Source of the DNA: Ignavibacteriota bacterium
GTDB lineage: Bacteria; Bacteroidota; Ignavibacteria; Tepidaquicellales; Tepidaquicellaceae
DNA length: 64,000 bases
Direction of reading: 5' to 3'
Assembly (NCBI GenBank): GCA_016218085.1
Contig: JACREY010000012.1
Location: forward strand, 524,355-588,354
The position numbers were made by a program, and so were the translations under genes. This document shows positions 19,162 through 26,692 of this stretch, piece after piece (positions within the stretch are counted from its first letter, which is position 1; each line of letters opens with the position of its first letter). The notes under the pieces were generated by a model. The model was not told where the DNA came from. It worked only from the letters and a program-made list of their open reading frames with translations, and did no database searches.

Positions 19162-20259
19162 ATGAAAAAAATAAGTATGTATTTATTCTGCATTATCTGC
19201 TTTTTACTAATATTAAGTATGAACTCTTGCACAAATGGTAAGCGTTCAAACGAGAAAATATTAGTTGGTGTAGTTGCTCCCTTATCCGGACCAAATGCTC
19301 ATTACGGAGAAATATTAAAAAACGGTTTTGATTTAGCCTTTTCAAAGGATTCTTTATATGGATTGAAGTACGAGGATTCGAAATTTGAATCAAATTCTTC
19401 AATTTCGGCAATAAACAAATTGATATCGGTTGACAAAGTTAAAATAGTATTGGGAGAAGTATCTTCTGATAATACTCTTGCAATTGCACCAATTGCCGAG
19501 AAGAATAAAGTAATTTTATTTTCCACAATTGCTTCAACTGATAAATTACAGTATGCAGGTGAATATATTTTTAGAAATATACCGCGAAATAAAATTCAAG
19601 GAATTACTGCTGCAGAGTTTATTATTAATAAATTAAATATAAAGTCTGTAGCTGTTTTTGGTCAAAATAGTGAATATGGGGTAAATATAACAAGTAGCTT
19701 CAAAGAACACTTTGTAAATCTTGGGGGAGAAATAAAATTCGAGGGTTCTTTCTTAGAAGGAAATAAAGATTTTAGAACTCAACTAATAAAGATAAAGGAA
19801 TCAGGAGCAAGAGCACTTTTTATTCCTGGTAATGAAAACGAACCAGCTATTATCTTGAAACAAGCAAAAGAACTAAATTTAAATATTCCTATCATGGGTG
19901 GTGACGGATCCTCAACAGATAATCTGATAAAAATGGCTGGAAATAGTTCGGAAGGATTTTATTGTACAAACGTACTTGTGGATAAGTCATTAGATTTTTA
20001 TGTGAAATATAGAGATGAGTTTTTTAAAAAATATAATAAAGAACCTGGGGCATATGATGCATATGCATATGAAGGGGCAATGATTATTCTTGAAGCATTA
20101 AAAAATGTAGGTAATGATGCGGATAAGGTAAAAGAATATTTATATACCCATACTTTTAAATCGATGACAGGTGATTTGAAGTTTGATAAAGACGGAGAAG
20201 TAAATAGATTGTGGGGTGTATATCAAATATTAAACGGTAAATTTGTCGAGGTTAAATAA
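19162..20259 (+). CDS. ABC transporter substrate-binding lipoprotein, LivK type
   Basis: 365 aa. A lipoprotein signal peptide (hydrophobic core, then SMNSC, lipidated Cys near residue 23) is followed by a type I periplasmic-binding fold: VGVVAPLSGPNAHYGE, then VKIVLGEVSSDNTLAIAPIA, AVFGQNSEYG and AYAYEGAMIILEAL. It would catch a small ligand outside the inner membrane and deliver it to the permeases. The next gene starts five bases after its stop. The ligand is not deducible from sequence alone. Confidence 0.82.
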   Translation: MKKISMYLFCIICFLLILSMNSCTNGKRSNEKILVGVVAPLSGPNAHYGEILKNGFDLAFSKDSLYGLKYEDSKFESNSSISAINKLISVDKVKIVLGEVSSDNTLAIAPIAEKNKVILFSTIASTDKLQYAGEYIFRNIPRNKIQGITAAEFIINKLNIKSVAVFGQNSEYGVNITSSFKEHFVNLGGEIKFEGSFLEGNKDFRTQLIKIKESGARALFIPGNENEPAIILKQAKELNLNIPIMGGDGSSTDNLIKMAGNSSEGFYCTNVLVDKSLDFYVKYRDEFFKKYNKEPGAYDAYAYEGAMIILEALKNVGNDADKVKEYLYTHTFKSMTGDLKFDKDGEVNRLWGVYQILNGKFVEVK

Positions 20260-20263
20260 GAAT

Positions 20264-21400
20264 ATGAAAGTAATACCTGATATACCGGTCGTATTTGAAA
20301 AATTTCCACTAAACTATGTTAATGATGTTAATGGATGGTCATTTGACAAGACTATTATTGATAAAAACAAAGGAAAATTATTAACATTAGATATCGACTA
20401 TGGTTCGAATTGTAGTCTAAATTGTCCCTATTGTTTTAGAAAGAAAAATTCCGTTGATAGTGTTGTACACGAACTAAAATATGAAAAACTTGTGGATTTA
20501 ATTCACCAAGCTAAAAAATTAGGTTTGCGTAGTGTAAAATTTTTAGGAGCTGGTGAACCTTTAGAAAATTTTGGTTTCTTGAATATTTTGAGATTTCTTA
20601 AAAAACAAAATATAATCCCATTAATATTTACTAAAGGACATGTAATTGGAAACGACAAAAAAGTTTCTAAATATTTTGGAGAATATGGTATATTTACTGG
20701 TAAAGATTTGGTTAAAGAGTTAAATAATTGTAATGCAAGTATATTATTAAGTTTTAATTCATTTGATAATAAAATTCAATCTAAGCTATCTGGATCAAAT
20801 GCAAAATATACATACTATAGGAATAGGGCATTAAAGTTAATGGTTGAAGAGGGATTTAATAAGATAATTCCTACGCGATTAGCACTTATTAATAGTCCTA
20901 TTACTATTTGGACAATCAATGAAGCACTTGAAATATATAAATGGGGAAGATTAAGAAATTTGTATACAGTTATTACCACTTCAATGATTAGCGGAAAAGC
21001 AAAAAATGACATGTGGAAAAAAATAACACCTAAAGAGAATAAATTAATTGAATTATATTTGGAAATATACAAGTTTAATATTGAAACTAATCTGCAGTCT
21101 TTTAATCAAATTATCGAAGAGGGTATTTCTGCATATGCCGGTTGTCATCCATGTAATCAAGTTTCTACAGGGTTATATGTTACATTAAACGGTAAGGTTT
21201 TAAGTTGTCCCGGTTCTGAAACATTTGTCGAGGGAAATATTTGGGAAAATTCATTGAAGGAAATTTGGCTGAGCTCAAGTAATTTTAAGCGTTCTGGAAC
21301 TTTTAATTGCTATTGTAATGCAAAAGCAGAAAAATCTTTGCCAATTAATTTTTATTCTAAAATATTTAATTCTTTAATTTTATGGAAAAAGAAAAGATAA
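20264..21400 (+). CDS. Radical SAM enzyme with C-terminal cysteine cluster
   Basis: I start it at the ATG 20264, just after the binding-protein stop, rather than at the in-frame TTG 20243. The protein (378 aa) has the iron-sulphur motif CSLNCPYC (CxxxCxxC, about residues 46-53) in LDIDYGSNCSLNCPYCF, then KFLGAGEPL, as in radical SAM cores. The C-terminal part has GCHPCNQVSTGLYVTLNGK and VLSCPGSE, then FNCYCNAK, a SPASM-like set of auxiliary cysteines. Such enzymes modify peptides, sugars or cofactors. Its position inside a Liv-type transporter operon suggests that it makes or processes the transported ligand. No short RiPP precursor gene is evident nearby. The last 19 bases overlap the next gene. 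Confidence 0.75.
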   Translation: MKVIPDIPVVFEKFPLNYVNDVNGWSFDKTIIDKNKGKLLTLDIDYGSNCSLNCPYCFRKKNSVDSVVHELKYEKLVDLIHQAKKLGLRSVKFLGAGEPLENFGFLNILRFLKKQNIIPLIFTKGHVIGNDKKVSKYFGEYGIFTGKDLVKELNNCNASILLSFNSFDNKIQSKLSGSNAKYTYYRNRALKLMVEEGFNKIIPTRLALINSPITIWTINEALEIYKWGRLRNLYTVITTSMISGKAKNDMWKKITPKENKLIELYLEIYKFNIETNLQSFNQIIEEGISAYAGCHPCNQVSTGLYVTLNGKVLSCPGSETFVEGNIWENSLKEIWLSSSNFKRSGTFNCYCNAKAEKSLPINFYSKIFNSLILWKKKR

Positions 21401-22500
21401 ATAAAGAAAAGAAAAGAAAAGAAATATTGAAAATAGTATTTCAAAAGTTTGTTTCCGCTTTTTTGGCCTTTTTAGGAGATTATTACGTTAGTCATTTGTT
21501 AGGGGTCGACGGAACATTATCAGAGAACCTAAGATTTACTGTCTTAATTTTCTTTTTCTTGGTTTTTTACCATTTTACAGAATGGGTAATATTCTTTTTC
21601 TTCGAATGGAATGCCTTTGAAAAGGATTTTGATAAATTAAAACAGAATCATGAAGAATTTTACGAGGCATGGAAACAGACATTAATAAAAATTGAAGAAA
21701 ATAAAAAAATATTACTTGATATACAAAAATCTAAATCAAGAACTGGCTTAATTCTTGATAAGTTTGCAAAATCAAATATTCTTGTAGAATCACTATCTAC
21801 GAATTTAAAAAATGATTTAGAATTAGACGATATGCTTACAAGGGAAAAGGAAAAAGAACAGAAAGATTTTCATGATTTTATTGCATCTTTGAAGTATGAT
21901 GAGTTTTTAGCCAGCCATTTTATTCATGATGCTAAAAAGAAAGAAGTATTGCAGATTCCATCGTATTATTTTAAAAATAGAATATGGGAAGAGTTTGTTG
22001 ACAAAGCTTATTGTTATTACAGTATCCAATTCTTAGATAAAAAGCAATACAAGGTTTATATTGAGGATCCTAATCGTAAACAAGAGGAAATTAATATCTT
22101 AGATGGAAAAACAAAAGGTTCAAACCAAACGGAAATTAAGAAACTTTTCGTTATAGAGGATGAATATCTTGATGAAAAATTAAAAATAAAGGACGACGGA
22201 ATTAAAGATTATTTAAAAGATTGGGATTTCAAATTCAGAAAAAAATATGATAAAATACCAGTAAAAGTGATGAAGAAATCAGATGCGATTGGTTTAGTAC
22301 GGAATCAAGGTGATCGCGTAGATGATATTGGTATTTTTGGTGATATATATGGAATCCAATCTATAAATAGAAATGATGGTAAATTTTATACTGATGAATT
22401 AAAAATTGATTTTCATTTTGACAAAATTAAAACTAATAAGCAAAAAGAAAATTTTAATAAATTATTTAAAAACGCAAAAATGCTTAATGAGGTTCTTTAA
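21382..22500 (+). CDS. Unknown two-TM, coiled-coil protein
   Basis: 372 aa, not recognised. After a basic N-terminus there are hydrophobic segments at about 15-32 and 51-75 (the second very aromatic: VLIFFFLVFYHFTEWVIFF). A charged helical, probably coiled-coil region follows (about 80-175). The soluble C-terminal domain of about 200 residues has a His/Asp/Glu-rich start (LASHFIHDAKKKEV) and ends with VDDIGIFGDIYGIQSI. It overlaps the radical SAM gene by 19 bases and ends 11 bases before the first permease, so it belongs to the transporter operon. The layout resembles a membrane-anchored sensor or effector; function unknown. Confidence 0.6.
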   Translation: MEKEKINKEKKRKEILKIVFQKFVSAFLAFLGDYYVSHLLGVDGTLSENLRFTVLIFFFLVFYHFTEWVIFFFFEWNAFEKDFDKLKQNHEEFYEAWKQTLIKIEENKKILLDIQKSKSRTGLILDKFAKSNILVESLSTNLKNDLELDDMLTREKEKEQKDFHDFIASLKYDEFLASHFIHDAKKKEVLQIPSYYFKNRIWEEFVDKAYCYYSIQFLDKKQYKVYIEDPNRKQEEINILDGKTKGSNQTEIKKLFVIEDEYLDEKLKIKDDGIKDYLKDWDFKFRKKYDKIPVKVMKKSDAIGLVRNQGDRVDDIGIFGDIYGIQSINRNDGKFYTDELKIDFHFDKIKTNKQKENFNKLFKNAKMLNEVL

Positions 22501-22511
22501 TATCGAATTTT

Positions 22512-23387
22512 ATGCAGCAGATAATTTTAAATATTCTAATTTCTTCATCTTTGTATTTACTGGTTGCGCTTTCCTTTTCTTTAATCTATTATACAACAAA
22601 ATTTTTTAACATAGCGCTTGCCGCCTTGATTGTATTTGGTTCTTATTTTGTTTATTTATTTTCTGTTCAGCTTAATTTCCCGTTTCTTTTCGCTGTGATT
22701 TTATCTGTCCTTATTGTAATTATTTTGGGAATACTAAATGAATTATTAGTTTTTTATCATTTAAGAAAGAAAAGCGTTTCGTCGTTAAAATATTTTATCG
22801 CATCATTAGGGTTATATGTTATATTACAAAATTGTGTCTCTTTATATTTTGGTGATGATAGTAAAGTGATTAACAATACAGAAGTACTTGTTGGAAATAA
22901 GATATTTAGTGTTTATATAACCAATATTCAATTGTTAACTTTGTTCATCTCATCAGTACTTTTTATTTCGATTAATCTTGTTTTGCAAAAAACCAAAATT
23001 GGCAAATCAATTAGAGCAGTTGAAAGCAATGTAAATCTTTGCAAAATATATGGCATTAATGAAGAAAGGATAATTTTAATTTCAGTTTGTTTGAGCTCTT
23101 TTTTAGCAGCTATCGTAGGTATTTTATCTGCATTTGATACAAATATGTCACCAACATTTGGATTTAATTTATTACTTTATGGCTTGGTAGTTATAATAAT
23201 TGGCGGAATTGGGAGCACAAAAGGACTTATTTCAGGTTCCCTACTAATTTCTTCGGTCCAACATTTTTCGGCTTATTATATTGATTCAAAGTGGATGGAT
23301 TTGGTGACATATATAATTCTTATATCTTTTTTGATTTTGAAACCGCTTGGATTTAGCGGAAAACGATTAAGAAAAGTGGAGATATAA
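22512..23387 (+). CDS. ABC transporter permease, LivH-like
   Basis: 291-aa polytopic inner-membrane permease. The N-terminal SLIYYTTKFFNIALAALIVFG and the conserved loop KTKIGKSIRAVESN, followed by LVVIIIGGIGSTKGLISGSL, are typical of LivH/UrtB permeases of high-affinity branched-chain amino acid or urea systems. The stop TAA is directly followed by the ATG of the second permease. Confidence 0.83.
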   Translation: MQQIILNILISSSLYLLVALSFSLIYYTTKFFNIALAALIVFGSYFVYLFSVQLNFPFLFAVILSVLIVIILGILNELLVFYHLRKKSVSSLKYFIASLGLYVILQNCVSLYFGDDSKVINNTEVLVGNKIFSVYITNIQLLTLFISSVLFISINLVLQKTKIGKSIRAVESNVNLCKIYGINEERIILISVCLSSFLAAIVGILSAFDTNMSPTFGFNLLLYGLVVIIIGGIGSTKGLISGSLLISSVQHFSAYYIDSKWMDLVTYIILISFLILKPLGFSGKRLRKVEI

Positions 23388-24266
23388 ATGGAATATATAT
23401 TACATCTTATTATTTTTATTTGTTTTTATACAATACTTGCTCAAAGCCTTAATCTTGCCGCAGGAAAAGCAGGTCTGATTTCATTGGCACATGCTGGATT
23501 TTATGGAATTGGGGCTTATACAACTGCGATCCTTTCTGTTAAGTTAGGGTTAAGTTTTTGGATAAATCTTCCCTTTGCGATGATTATAAGTGGATTAATT
23601 GCATTTGTAGTCTCCTTAATTGCATTAAGAACGATTGATGATTATTTTATAATATGTACACTTGGTATTCAGATTATTATTTTCTCTATTATGAATAACT
23701 GGATGGACTTGACAAGAGGACCGCTTGGTATTCCGGGTATTCCGTCAATAAATCTATTTGGCTTCCCAGTTGACGAGAAAATACCTTTTCTCGTTCTATC
23801 TATAGTCATTGTTGCTTTAATTTGGTTGGTTTTAAAAAATATTTATAATTCGGGTTTCGGAAAAATATTGGTAGCAATAAGTGAGGATGAGATTTACATT
23901 CAAAGTGTAGGAAAAAATGTCTATAAGGCAAAAATTATTTCTTTTACAATTAGTGCAATACTTGCCTCGATTCCCGGAGTTTTATATGCACATTACATTA
24001 CTTATATTGACCCGACAAGTTTTACCGTTAACGAATCTATTTTCATATTATCTATAGTAATTATAGGTGGATTAGGAAATCTTTCCGGTAGTTTTTTTGC
24101 AGCAGCTTTTATGGTGCTTTTACCCGAAGCACTTAGATTCGTCGGTATGCCGGATAGCATAGCAGCTAATATGAGACAGATTATTTACGGATTAATTTTA
24201 GTTGCAGTGATGATGACAGGTAAAAACGGAGTCAAAGAATTATTTTTAAAAAAGCATTCATTCTAA
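23388..24266 (+). CDS. ABC transporter permease, LivM-like
   Basis: 292-aa polytopic permease. Family hallmarks are SLNLAAGKAGLISLAHAGFY, the loop GPLGIPGIP, FGKILVAISEDEIYIQSVGK and the terminal IVIIGGLGNLSGSFF. It pairs with the LivH-like permease. It is the last gene of the operon; 360 bp of non-coding DNA follow. Confidence 0.83.
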   Translation: MEYILHLIIFICFYTILAQSLNLAAGKAGLISLAHAGFYGIGAYTTAILSVKLGLSFWINLPFAMIISGLIAFVVSLIALRTIDDYFIICTLGIQIIIFSIMNNWMDLTRGPLGIPGIPSINLFGFPVDEKIPFLVLSIVIVALIWLVLKNIYNSGFGKILVAISEDEIYIQSVGKNVYKAKIISFTISAILASIPGVLYAHYITYIDPTSFTVNESIFILSIVIIGGLGNLSGSFFAAAFMVLLPEALRFVGMPDSIAANMRQIIYGLILVAVMMTGKNGVKELFLKKHSF

Positions 24267-24496
24267 CAAATATCACATTGAATATAAAAGAACTTTAACG
24301 TAATTTAGGTAAAAAGAAGATTGAGGGAACGTAAATTCAGCCTTTTAATAAAGCGAATTATAGTATTTAAAATATTAAAATTAAAAGAGTAATTTGTTGA
24401 TTATTGATTAAAAATATTTAAGAAAAACTTTTTTTTAAATAAAATAAAGCTCGTAACAGCTATGTTTTATTAGTAATTATGTGATTTTTGAAGATT

Positions 24497-24518
24497 TTTA
24501 CAACTAATTTACAACTTT
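24497..24518 (+). repeat. Right copy of the 22-bp tandem motif
   Basis: TTTACAACT, AA, TTTACAACTTT: 21 of 22 bases equal to the copy at 17228-17249 and in the same orientation. The two copies bracket the seven-gene transporter/radical SAM block and little else. Confidence 0.6.
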
Positions 24519-24614
24519 ATAACTCGGTCAAGGTTATAAAACATTAATAATACATCATATTAGTAAAAAATTTTATAATCGTGTGGGAAGATTAAAAGAT
24601 ATTTAAAGTTTTTT

Positions 24615-24618
24615 GGAG
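24615..24618 (+). promoter_or_regulatory. Ribosome binding site supporting a TTG start of the Crp/Fnr gene
   Basis: GGAG lies nine bases before the TTG at 24628. The alternative TTG at 24613 overlaps this site and has no site of its own. Confidence 0.55.
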
Positions 24619-24627
24619 AAGAACATA

Positions 24628-25377
24628 TTGCAGAAGAAATTAACTACAGATGATTTAAGAAAGATTCATCTTTTCTCGGATTTAACTGAAGAAGAGTTAA
24701 CAAAAATTCTTTCATTTTCGAGGCATAAGAAAGCCGGAAAAGGTGATATTTTGTTTTTTGATACCGAGCCATATTTTGGTTTTCACTGTGTGCTGGAAGG
24801 AAGTGTGAAGCTATATAAAATTTCCGGGGAAGGTCGGGAACATATTGTTCACATAATGTGTCCATACAGCACTTTTGGAGAGGTTCCGGTGTTTGAGAGT
24901 TTTGAGGATGTAATTAACGATAAAGCTGTTTATCCGATTAATGCAGCTTCCATAGAAGATGATACAGAAGTATTAATAGTCTCTGCAAAACCGTTTCTGT
25001 CTTTCATGAAAGAGAATACAAGCATTTGTTTTAAATTTTTATCTACATTATCAAAAAGGCTGAAAGTACTTAATAACCACATTGAAGGCATTACGCTTCA
25101 TGATATTAAGCGCAGGCTTGCAAAATATATTTTCGAGGAATTCGAAAATTCAAAAAAAAGAAAAGCCGAGATTGAAAGAGCAAAGAAAATCAAGCTTAAA
25201 TCAACGGACAGCTTTGAACTCCCCATCTCAAAATACGATCTTGCAGCACATCTGGGTACAATTATAGAAACGCTCTCCCGTACATTCAAGAAACTTCAGG
25301 ATGAAAACTTGATAGATGTGAGCGGAAAAAAAATCACAGTACTCGACCTTAAAGAGTTAAAAAAATATTCCCAATAA
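24628..25377 (+). CDS. Crp/Fnr-family transcriptional regulator, probably NnrR/DNR-like
   Basis: About 249 aa from the TTG at 24628. The N-terminal cyclic-nucleotide-binding-like barrel spans about 10-130 (IHLFSDLTEEELTKIL, then CVLEGSVKLYKI and STFGEVPVF). A winged helix follows with ISKYDLAAHLGTIIETLSRT. The recognition helix carries E-T-L-S-R, the E-xx-SR arrangement that in FNR reads TTGA half-sites. There is no N-terminal cysteine cluster, so it is not a classical oxygen-sensing FNR; a NO-responsive DNR/NnrR role fits the neighbouring ric and nos genes. A matching TTGAC-TTAT-GTCAA palindrome lies just downstream at 25424-25443. Confidence 0.83.
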   Translation: MQKKLTTDDLRKIHLFSDLTEEELTKILSFSRHKKAGKGDILFFDTEPYFGFHCVLEGSVKLYKISGEGREHIVHIMCPYSTFGEVPVFESFEDVINDKAVYPINAASIEDDTEVLIVSAKPFLSFMKENTSICFKFLSTLSKRLKVLNNHIEGITLHDIKRRLAKYIFEEFENSKKRKAEIERAKKIKLKSTDSFELPISKYDLAAHLGTIIETLSRTFKKLQDENLIDVSGKKITVLDLKELKKYSQ

Positions 25378-25423
25378 ACAGGTTTTCCCTGACGAAACAA
25401 TCGTTTTTCATTTTAAAATTGAT

Positions 25424-25443
25424 AATTTGACTTATGTCAAATT
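25424..25443 (+). promoter_or_regulatory. FNR/NnrR-type operator, perfect 20-bp palindrome
   Basis: AATTTGACTTATGTCAAATT: two eight-base arms around TTAT, with TTGAC/GTCAA half-sites as bound by FNR/DNR proteins carrying E-xx-SR. Its centre (25433.5) is about 41.5 bp before the start point expected from the -7 element at 25463, the position of a class II activator site. The likely binder is the regulator encoded immediately upstream. Confidence 0.8.
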
Positions 25444-25462
25444 ATTTCTTTTTCCTCTGATT

Positions 25463-25470
25463 TAAATTTG
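25463..25470 (+). promoter_or_regulatory. Bacteroidota -7 promoter element of the ric-nos operon
   Basis: TAAATTTG matches the TAnnTTTG -7 consensus. It sits 24 bases before the ric start codon and just after the palindromic operator; the expected transcription start is near 25475. The usual -33 TTG would fall within or next to the operator. Confidence 0.65.
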
Positions 25471-25493
25471 TAATAAAAAAGAAGGAAACTGAA

Positions 25494-26222
25494 ATGAATA
25501 TTTCAAAAAAAAGTATATTAGGGGATGTTGTGAGAGGGAATTTCAAAACGGCGGAAATTTTTGAATCATATGGAATTGACTTCTGCTGCGGAGGTTCAAG
25601 AACTATCGAATCAGCATGTGCGGAAAAAAATATTGATGCAGGTGAACTTATAAAAGAGTTAGAGATTGCTTATATCAACAAGAACGGTAACGGCATTTTC
25701 GATTTGATGTCCCTCGATGAACTGATTGAACATATTGTTAACGTTCATCATTCATTTGTCAGTAAAATGATACCTGTTATCAGTAATCACTCCCTGAAGG
25801 TTTTAAATGCACACGGAAAAAATCATTACGAGCTTGAAGAAATCAATATTATATGGAAGGAAATAAGTGAAGAGCTTTCGAATCATCTTGTGAAAGAAGA
25901 AAAAATGCTTTTCCCGTATATTAAAACACTAGTTAAAACAAAGACCGATTCATTAGCTATTCCGATTGCTCCATTTGGCGCAGTTGGAAATCCAATCAGC
26001 GTAATGGAAAAAGAGCATGCTTCAGCCGGAGATGCTTTCAATAAATTACGAACAGTCACAAACAATTATAATTTACCTTCGGATACCTGTGCTACATTTG
26101 CGGTTTTTTATGACGAGCTTAAAGAATTCGAAAAAGATTTGCACATGCACATACATCTTGAGAATAATATACTGCACCCGAAAGCTATTATGCTTGAATA
26201 TGAATTAACCAGTAAAAAGTAG
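25494..26222 (+). CDS. ric: Iron-sulphur cluster repair di-iron protein (RIC/YtfE/ScdA)
   Basis: 242 aa. The N-terminal ScdA-type domain has GDVVRGNFKTAEIFE and the conserved FCCGG (about residue 23). The C-terminal hemerythrin-like domain supplies iron ligands in HIVNVHHSF, AHGKNHYELEE, HLVKEEKMLFPYI, MEKEHASAG and HMHIHLENNILHP. The protein repairs iron-sulphur clusters damaged by nitric oxide. A GAAGGAAAC ribosome site precedes the ATG. As first gene behind the FNR-type operator it is expected to rise with nitrogen-oxide respiration. Confidence 0.93.
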   Translation: MNISKKSILGDVVRGNFKTAEIFESYGIDFCCGGSRTIESACAEKNIDAGELIKELEIAYINKNGNGIFDLMSLDELIEHIVNVHHSFVSKMIPVISNHSLKVLNAHGKNHYELEEINIIWKEISEELSNHLVKEEKMLFPYIKTLVKTKTDSLAIPIAPFGAVGNPISVMEKEHASAGDAFNKLRTVTNNYNLPSDTCATFAVFYDELKEFEKDLHMHIHLENNILHPKAIMLEYELTSKK

Positions 26223-26247
26223 TATTTATAAAAATAATAAAACAAAA

Positions 26248-26655
26248 ATGAGAAGAACAAAATATTTGGTTTTAATCGCAGCATTTGCTTTATCTTTATT
26301 AACAACAGGATGCGGAGAGAATACAGAAGAAATCGGAATAGGACCTGTAAAAAGTGTTACACTTGGACCTGTCGATAAAAATCTTGCGGATAAAGGAAAA
26401 GAAATATTTGATGCAAAATGTATTGCCTGCCATAAATTCGATTACAAACTTGTAGGACCTCCACTTAAAGATGTAACAAAAAGAAGGAAACCGGAATGGA
26501 TAATGAATATGATTTTGAATCCGGAGCAGATGACAAAAGAAAATACTGCTGCCAAACAGCTGTTCGGTCAGTATCTGACACAAATGACTTTTCAGAATGT
26601 CACTCAGGATGATGCAAGAGCGGTACTTGAGTACTTCCGCATGTTAGACAATTAA
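26248..26655 (+). CDS. Monohaem cytochrome c lipoprotein of the nos operon
   Basis: 135 aa with a lipoprotein signal (LLTTGC, Cys near residue 22) and one haem site CIACHK (about residues 58-63). A distal Met candidate is in NPEQMTKEN or YLTQMTFQN. Small class I cytochromes next to clade II nosZ are probable electron donors to the reductase (NosC-like); that role is inferred from position. It starts 25 bases after ric and precedes nosZ by 37 bases. Confidence 0.85.
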   Translation: MRRTKYLVLIAAFALSLLTTGCGENTEEIGIGPVKSVTLGPVDKNLADKGKEIFDAKCIACHKFDYKLVGPPLKDVTKRRKPEWIMNMILNPEQMTKENTAAKQLFGQYLTQMTFQNVTQDDARAVLEYFRMLDN

Positions 26656-26692
26656 GGGAATAAAACTTTTTATTAACCAACAATAAAAAATT

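Larger units (their letters stand above)
24267..24627. other. Non-coding spacer after the transporter operon
   Basis: Very AT-rich. It contains the right copy of the 22-bp tandem motif (24497-24518) and, nearer the regulator gene, TATAAT-like sequence around 24575. I see no strong terminator and no FNR-type palindrome here, so autoregulation of the Crp/Fnr gene is not evident. Confidence 0.45.
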
